DNA from: Catonia carolina
Taxonomy: Eukaryota; Arthropoda; Insecta; Hemiptera; Achilidae
Reading direction: 5' to 3'
Assembly (NCBI GenBank): GCA_035578175.1
Contig: JAQMRL010000003.1
Span: forward strand, 95,029,969 to 95,093,968
Length of the DNA: 64,000 nucleotides
Shown piece by piece: positions 58,557-64,000 of this stretch. A program made the position numbers and the translations under genes. Position 1 is the stretch's first letter, and the number at the start of each line of letters is the position of its first letter. The notes under the pieces are model-generated. The model was not told the DNA's origin. It saw only the letters and a program-made list of their open reading frames with translations, and made no database searches.

Positions 58557-59416
58557 TACTTTTTCTTGCCTATATAAATATAGGAAGGAAAGTATTTTCA
58601 TGTCGATTTTTCGAAATCGAGTTTTCACCGGTTTTCATCTACACGTTTTCAGACCCCCAGAACACAAAAAACATGTTTTTAGCGATTGATCTGTGGGTGT
58701 GAACAGAATATCTCAAGAACAGAATATCGCACGGACTTGAAACTTGAAACTTAAGTTAGGTACCACTATAGGACCCTCACAAACATCAAATCTGTCAACC
58801 GCAAGTAGTAGTTTATTCGTGTAATTTTTCACTTTTTTGCGATTTCCTCAAAAAGGGCTCCTAAAATTTTTTTTAAAATCGCCTCATTTAATAAATTTTT
58901 TATGCTTTACAAGATAGGGTATGCGCCATGTCTGCTGAAATTCTTGGAGAGGCTGTTTTCACGTAAAAAAATTTTTTTTAAGATTGCGGCTATAATAGGT
59001 CCTATGCATACAACTTTTTTTCCAAAAATTTTTTTGTTCAGCAGTAATTAGCGATTTTCTGTTTTTTTCTCACGAAAACGTGTAAAATCGATTTTTTAAC
59101 GATTTCAGCCTTAGTATGCATTTTACAACAAAAGTGTATATAATCAAATTTATAGGAAATTAAAAGATCTACAACTTTTACTTAAAGAATTTTTCTCTAC
59201 AGAGCCTAGTTTAGCGTGAAATAGTGATTTTCCGTATGTTTAAGCCAAACTGAGGTTGATTTTCATTTTGCGTCTTTAACTCATGATTAAAATTAGGTTA
59301 TGTTTATTGAGGTTAGTTTTTTGTTTATTTCTAATGTTTTATTACTACCAATGTGAGGTTATATTGATAATTTTTTGCATTAGCAAGAGAAAGTTGTATG
59401 AGTGTTTCACACCAGA
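58557..59416 (-). mobile_element. M1 interspersed repeat, copy C (full length, reverse)
   Basis: Runs on the minus strand from CTGGTGTGAAACACTCATAC (right end) through both internal modules to GGCAAGAAAAAGTA (left end). The CA tract is lost, but the neighbouring GAGATATTCTGTTC and GATTTTTCGAAATCGAGTTT blocks are intact. It shares the extra outer 25 bases with copies A and B, showing that the true left boundary lies outside the 13-bp inverted repeat. Confidence 0.75.
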
Positions 59417-60430
59417 TTTTTTTGTAATATTTTAGAATAGATAGCGTAATGGAATAATTACTAATACACTCACCTGAGTAATGGTTATATGTACTACATA
59501 AATTGAAAATCGAAATACATTTACCTATTTATTAAAGCATTTTATAAATTGTATTTGCAGAACTACAGAAAATAATAAACGACCACCTAGATGTAGAATG
59601 AGTAAATAACACTTTTCCCTAAAGGCAATATGAACATCATAACTCATATGAATATATTATACAGTACATAGACTGAGGCAGAATGGGGTGTGGGGAGGAA
59701 GTAAAAGGTACAAAAGTAGAACTTGATAACTGTTATCATCCTTTAGGGTAATGGAATTGTTATTGCGTTAGCCCAGCTCTTTCCTATTTTTATATACCGG
59801 GTACTCTTATGTTTATTTTTAGGTTTAATATTATTAATGCACTAAAAACGTCACGTGAATAAAATAGGTTTTTTATTTCCCACATAATTGAAACAATAAT
59901 ATAATAAAATAATAAAAATAACCGTACAACACAGAAAGAAAAACCATTAAAAACTCAAGATATATAACAGTATCACGGTACGTCTTAATAACAATCCTTT
60001 GAAATATCAGAACCGTTTTTGGAAATTAAAAAAATTTTTATGTCGTATATTACCAGCCAATGAAGAAGCTATATACGGGAACAAAGAATTTAATATAATA
60101 TTTTATAAATAAATTGTATTTCCTTCGAAAAATTAAATATATAACAAAAATTAAAACAGTCCTGTGTCACTTGCAGACAAAATACGAAACAAAAGGGAAA
60201 AATTGAAAGTTTTTATGTACCTCGCAGAGATATTACAGATAGCAGAGTACCAACGAAATAATGAGAACAATAACAGATACTGAAAGATGGCTACAACACT
60301 CCGAAGAACTCATAACCGTTCAAGAAGAATGCACTTATGATACAAGCAAAGATCTATATAAATAAAATTTTGATTTTATCTGTACAATTTTTTAAAATGC
60401 CCCAAATTTTGTTTCTACGCCAAATCTACT
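59417..60430. other. AT-rich spacer, nothing recognised
   Basis: No supported feature. Confidence 0.4.
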
Positions 60431-61160
60431 AAGTAATCACCGAAAATAAGTTCAGCTGAATTTTTTTTCTGTTTATCTGTTTGTCTGTTTGCATGTTGGC
60501 ATCACGCAAGAACCGCTAAACTAGTTCAATGAATTTCGGTATTTAGGTTCTGGACACTATCGAAATGAAAATAGGCTATAAATTTTTTTAATATCACAAA
60601 AGGGATGGGGAAGTTCAGAGGGAGGGGTAAACAAAAAACTTTGAATATCTCCGTTAAAAGTCAATTTATCAAAAAATGTTATATAATCAAAATTACGATA
60701 CGTTTAAAGACAAATAAGTTTGATAATGTAGTTTTTAATTTTTATACGTAATAACGGCGATATTACCAATTTTATAAAAATAAACATAGCAATATTTTAG
60801 AAAACAATATAAACAGAACAATAAACATAGGTCTATGCGCAGCTGCTATTCATTCCGAAGCTCTGTACCCTACCCCTTCCACCACTACTCAACCTTATAC
60901 GACACACCCGTTCTCGGTCACATTGTCAAAAACGAATGAAAGTTACCTAAGTAGTTAACCAACGTGGAGTGCACCAATTGTGATTTACCTTTCATTTCTA
61001 TTTTGATTGCTCTGTAGCGAATAATTAAATTACGTACAGTTACATTACACACAGATTTGTGTGAGTTTAACTTCAAAACATCAATTTTCATTGCTCTATA
61101 TAAATAGTAAATTTATTTATTTATGTAAAATTTATTAACAAAGCTTCTGAAAATAATAAA
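60431..61160 (+). repeat. Possible dispersed repeat of unknown class
   Basis: CTGTTTGTCTGTTTGCATG followed by CACGCAAGAACCGCTAAACT and GAATTTCGGTATTTAGG is a pattern I associate with common arthropod repeats. No second copy is in the window, so the limits are guesses. Confidence 0.3.
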
Positions 61161-61240
61161 TTGCTGCATATCTTGATTTTAAAACACCGAGATCTCGCTT
61201 ATATTTTACGTCCAACTATTTTTTTCTGTCTTTAATAATA

Positions 61241-61363
61241 ATGCTGACGTTGAAAGGAGGTACGAATGGATAACAATGAGTGAATGAAGAATATCAGATC
61301 TGACAGGGATCGAACTCGGTAAACCAATAGACTGTACACAGCACCAAGTAAACCGTTCGAAGA
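61241..61363 (-). mobile_element. S3 SINE, decayed
   Basis: Minus strand: ACTTGGTGCTGTGTACAG, GAGTTCGATCCCTGTCAGAT (good B box), then a shortened body and a CAACGTCAGCATTATTATT tail. Confidence 0.6.
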
Positions 61364-62057
61364 ACGGGCATTTTAGTTAGTCTGAAATAAAGATACTGTA
61401 ATAAAACCAGCTTGGCTGTATACAGTGGACAATTTGAACTGGCACAACTCTTGCTCTACGTGTACGCACAGTACCGCATAAAGTATATCCATAACCTATT
61501 CTTTCAACAAGGTCTACAAATTTTAATGTCCGTAAATGCCTACAACCTTATTTAAATGTACAAACATACAAATAATTATTTTATTTTAAAATATGCATTT
61601 AATTTCTCCCAATAAACATTTTAATTAGCCTATTAATTACAAGAACTAAACTGCAAAACCTCACTAAACTATACTCTACAGACGCACGCAAATAACTAAA
61701 CAAATTGGTCTGAATATATAATGAACAGAAAATATATATATGAAAACAAATTATTCACATCATTATGTCTGACAGATTATTAATAACAACAGTGAAAACA
61801 AAGCGGAGTGACCAAGCATGAGTCACACATTACAGTAGCGATTGTATACTTTTGTGGCTGTACCGTTGTTGCCTGGCGAGGGGCAAAGAGTGGAGTTAAA
61901 CACCGAAGCTGCTTGTGCCAATTCGAATTGTCCAAGGTACACGCGAGTGAATGCTTTAAAATAACCAGGAAAGTAAGTTGACAAAATCGGGAAATTCGGG
62001 AGAAAGGTCCTCCGCGAGATAATGGATCCAAAGATATTAGATGAATAGTACAGATTA
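61364..62057. other. Intergenic DNA, nothing recognised
   Basis: The 125-codon minus-strand open frame at 61780-62157 runs into an S1 copy and has no motif; I treat it as chance. Confidence 0.4.
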
Positions 62058-62450
62058 TGCCCACAGCGAGCAGGTGGAGTGTTAAATTTATTGCACTCGA
62101 TCTGTTGGTTCCAGGGCTACAAAAAATAGTTCTGTTTCTTATTACAAAGTCAGCCAATTATAAGACTGAAATATTTAAGAACATAAGAGGTAAGGTGTAA
62201 AAGACACAAGTCAGAGTTATCTCCTCTGAGATTTATGATTGTCACTATACAGCCAGGCCCTGTGGCGAATGAAGTGAAGGTGTCATATGCAGGGTGGAAA
62301 GTGTAGCTTTTCGAAAGGCCTGGCATGCTGATGAGCATACTCATTCAACTCAGTGAAGAAAGCAATAGTAAACCACATCACTCTTCGGTTTACTTAGTAA
62401 AACCTCCATAGGTTGAAACCAGCCTTTTGGCTGCTGGCCTAAACAACAAC
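62058..62450 (+). mobile_element. S1 SINE-like repeat, copy 7
   Basis: TGCCCACAGCGAGCAGGTGG, GTTGGTTCCAGGGCTACAAA, CAGAGTTATCTCCTCTGAG, GGCATGCTGATGAGCATACT, then CCAGCCTTTTGGCTGCTGGC and an AAACAACAAC tail. Complete. Confidence 0.8.
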
Positions 62451-62549
62451 GGTACAAATTACGAAAAGAGAAAGACTGTGGAAGAAAAACGATCGATTAA
62501 TGAAAACTAGCAGAAAATAAAGAATAGAATTGTGTTGACACCTGGTGTT

Positions 62550-62712
62550 TTTATTTTTAACTTTAACTGTTTTGCACAATCTTACTGATGTAGACGATGA
62601 AGGGTGATAGATGAAAACGAGTGAAGGAGAAAGGCCAGACCTGACCGGCAATCAAACCCAGGACCCAAAATATATATTCCGGTTGCACTGACCACAACAC
62701 CAACAGTCCTGT
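62550..62712 (-). mobile_element. S3 tRNA-headed SINE (good copy)
   Basis: Minus strand: GTTGGTGTTGTGGTCAGTGC head, GGGTTTGATTGCCGGTCAGG B box, CATCTATCACCCTTCATCG body, and a TGCAAAACAGTTAAAG tail with an A-rich end. Confidence 0.72.
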
Positions 62713-63907
62713 CTTATAGAATAGACAATAAAACATAGAATGAATGATGGCTGATAAAATAATTTCTAGAATACTAAACAATAGACGTAAGATGTCGGAC
62801 AAGAAGTGACAAAAGAATGCACTAAAAGATATTCAAAAGAAGTCAGCAGCGAATTGATAAATACAAAATAAATTAAGAATAAACTAAGTAAGTACATAAT
62901 ACTGACTTCTATGGCTTTCACAGAGAACAAAAGCATATAATAGACAGAGAGAAGAAAGAAGAAAAGCCTACAGTAAAAGTAAACTGCGAGTGAGAGCTGC
63001 AACGAGAACTTTCAAAATGTTTACGTTTCTTTACGTGTTCCAAAATGGCTCTAAACGGAAAAAAAAATATATGGCATATCGTATCGAATTCCTTTCCACT
63101 GTTATTTCATATTTACACATTATTATTAATTTTTAACCGATGGTCTTGCTACGTTCATAAGAAAAACCAAAATTAAGAAAATGAAGGGGTTTTATACAAA
63201 AAGATTCAAAAGCAAATAAAGGAATTCTTCAGATGTGCTTTACCAATAATAATAAACATAAAAATTTGAAGAAATCTAGTTAAGTAAAGGCTTTGTAACC
63301 AAGTTACGGCTAATGAGATCGACTTCAGTTACAGGAAACCACTAAATATGTGTGAGTTAAAATTGAGAAAAATTTGGTGCTATTATTATTTACTACCCAA
63401 AATTTTTTAAATATGGCTTCTAGAACTTCATCGAAATTAATTTAGAAGGAAAAACTACACAATATTAAAAACAAAAAACACATTTTTCTATGTATTGAGT
63501 AAATAAATTTCTTCAATTGGTAATAAAAAAGTACGAAACAGAAATTTTTAACTTTTGAGGGTAAAAATTTTCAAAAACATACATCCATTCCGTTCCAAAC
63601 TTTCATATTATCACAAATTATGCAAAAATATATGATTTTACATTTTATTACAAATTCAAGTTATCAGCAATGTTAGTTTTAATAAAATATCAGTGAATGG
63701 TTTTATAGTAAAAACATTTCGAGACTTAACTATTAAGGATCACATTCGGGATAATTGTTTTAATAGTCACCTATTAAACAATCAAAAACTAAAACTCTTT
63801 ATTGATAAATAAACCTACATAGTTTAATTGATTTCTTTTAAGTACAAAAGAAACAATTTCATAAATTTAGCAGACTAGAAGCTCATTACCGTTAAATGTA
63901 TTTTGTA
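62713..63907. other. AT-rich spacer, nothing recognised
   Basis: No supported feature. Confidence 0.4.
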
Positions 63908-64000
63908 ATGAAATATGAAAATGTGGTAATCATCTATTACAATTATGTATGACCTACATATTTATTAAAATGTAGGTCAAATATCAAAGCACGTTTTCAA
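63908..64000 (+). repeat. Dispersed repeat R3, copy 2 (cut by window end)
   Basis: GAAATATGAAAATGTGGTAA and GACCTACATATTTATTAAAA match 43252-43347. GACCTACAT pairs with ATGTAGGTC in a hairpin. It continues beyond the window. Confidence 0.65.

Noticed and set aside
1..64000. CRISPR arrays, bacterial operons, rRNA genes, phage or integrated virus genes.
   Set aside because: No spaced identical repeats of CRISPR type, no ribosomal or viral gene motifs; all features fit an animal genome.

Overview
This window looks like intergenic, repeat-packed DNA from an insect; the order cannot be fixed from sequence alone. The grounds are strongly AT-rich base use, a jockey-clade LINE, a mariner relic, a THAP-domain relic, hAT-type and foldback elements, and several tRNA-derived SINE families. 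I found no convincing intact host gene. Nearly every stretch that looks like coding sequence belongs to a transposable element, usually broken.

The best-preserved unit is a 4.3 kb jockey-type retrotransposon at 1721-6053 (minus strand). It is bounded by an 11-bp target-site duplication and has an intact ORF1 with three zinc knuckles. ORF2 (endonuclease plus reverse transcriptase) is broken by only two single-base frameshifts. Other LINE remains are 3' ends only: 529-705, 13.5-14.6 kb, 24.6-25.3 kb, 28.0-28.3 kb, 30.0-30.2 kb, and two pieces of a second jockey lineage at 49.9-50.4 and 53.0-53.6 kb.

Interspersed families recur through the window. M1 is a 0.75-0.94 kb non-coding repeat with four long copies near 6.8, 17.9, 37.8 and 58.6 kb plus fragments. 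S1 is a 390-bp SINE-like repeat with seven near-full copies and one fragment. S2 is a tRNA-headed SINE with four copies, two of them a close inverted pair at 48.2-49.0 kb. S3 and S4 are tRNA-headed SINEs that share a tail but differ in their heads. Nesting is clear in three places: a hAT-type element (39701-40528) inside an S1 copy, an S4 SINE inside a 70-bp minisatellite (12 kb), and an S4 SINE inside a jockey 3' UTR (53.1 kb).

Smaller pieces include a broken THAP gene (9.5-10.1 kb), a mariner transposase relic (32.9-33.7 kb), one LTR with a primer-binding site (33.8-34.4 kb), a foldback element (54.0-54.6 kb), MITE-like inverted repeats near 26.1 and 30.5-31.4 kb, tandem and direct duplications at 13.4, 15.1 and 51.2-52.3 kb, and microsatellites. 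The remaining AT-rich stretches hold nothing I can identify. No convincing new gene system was found. The M1 and S1 families, their nesting and their conserved structures are the most promising material. All similarities were judged by eye; no alignment or database search was run.
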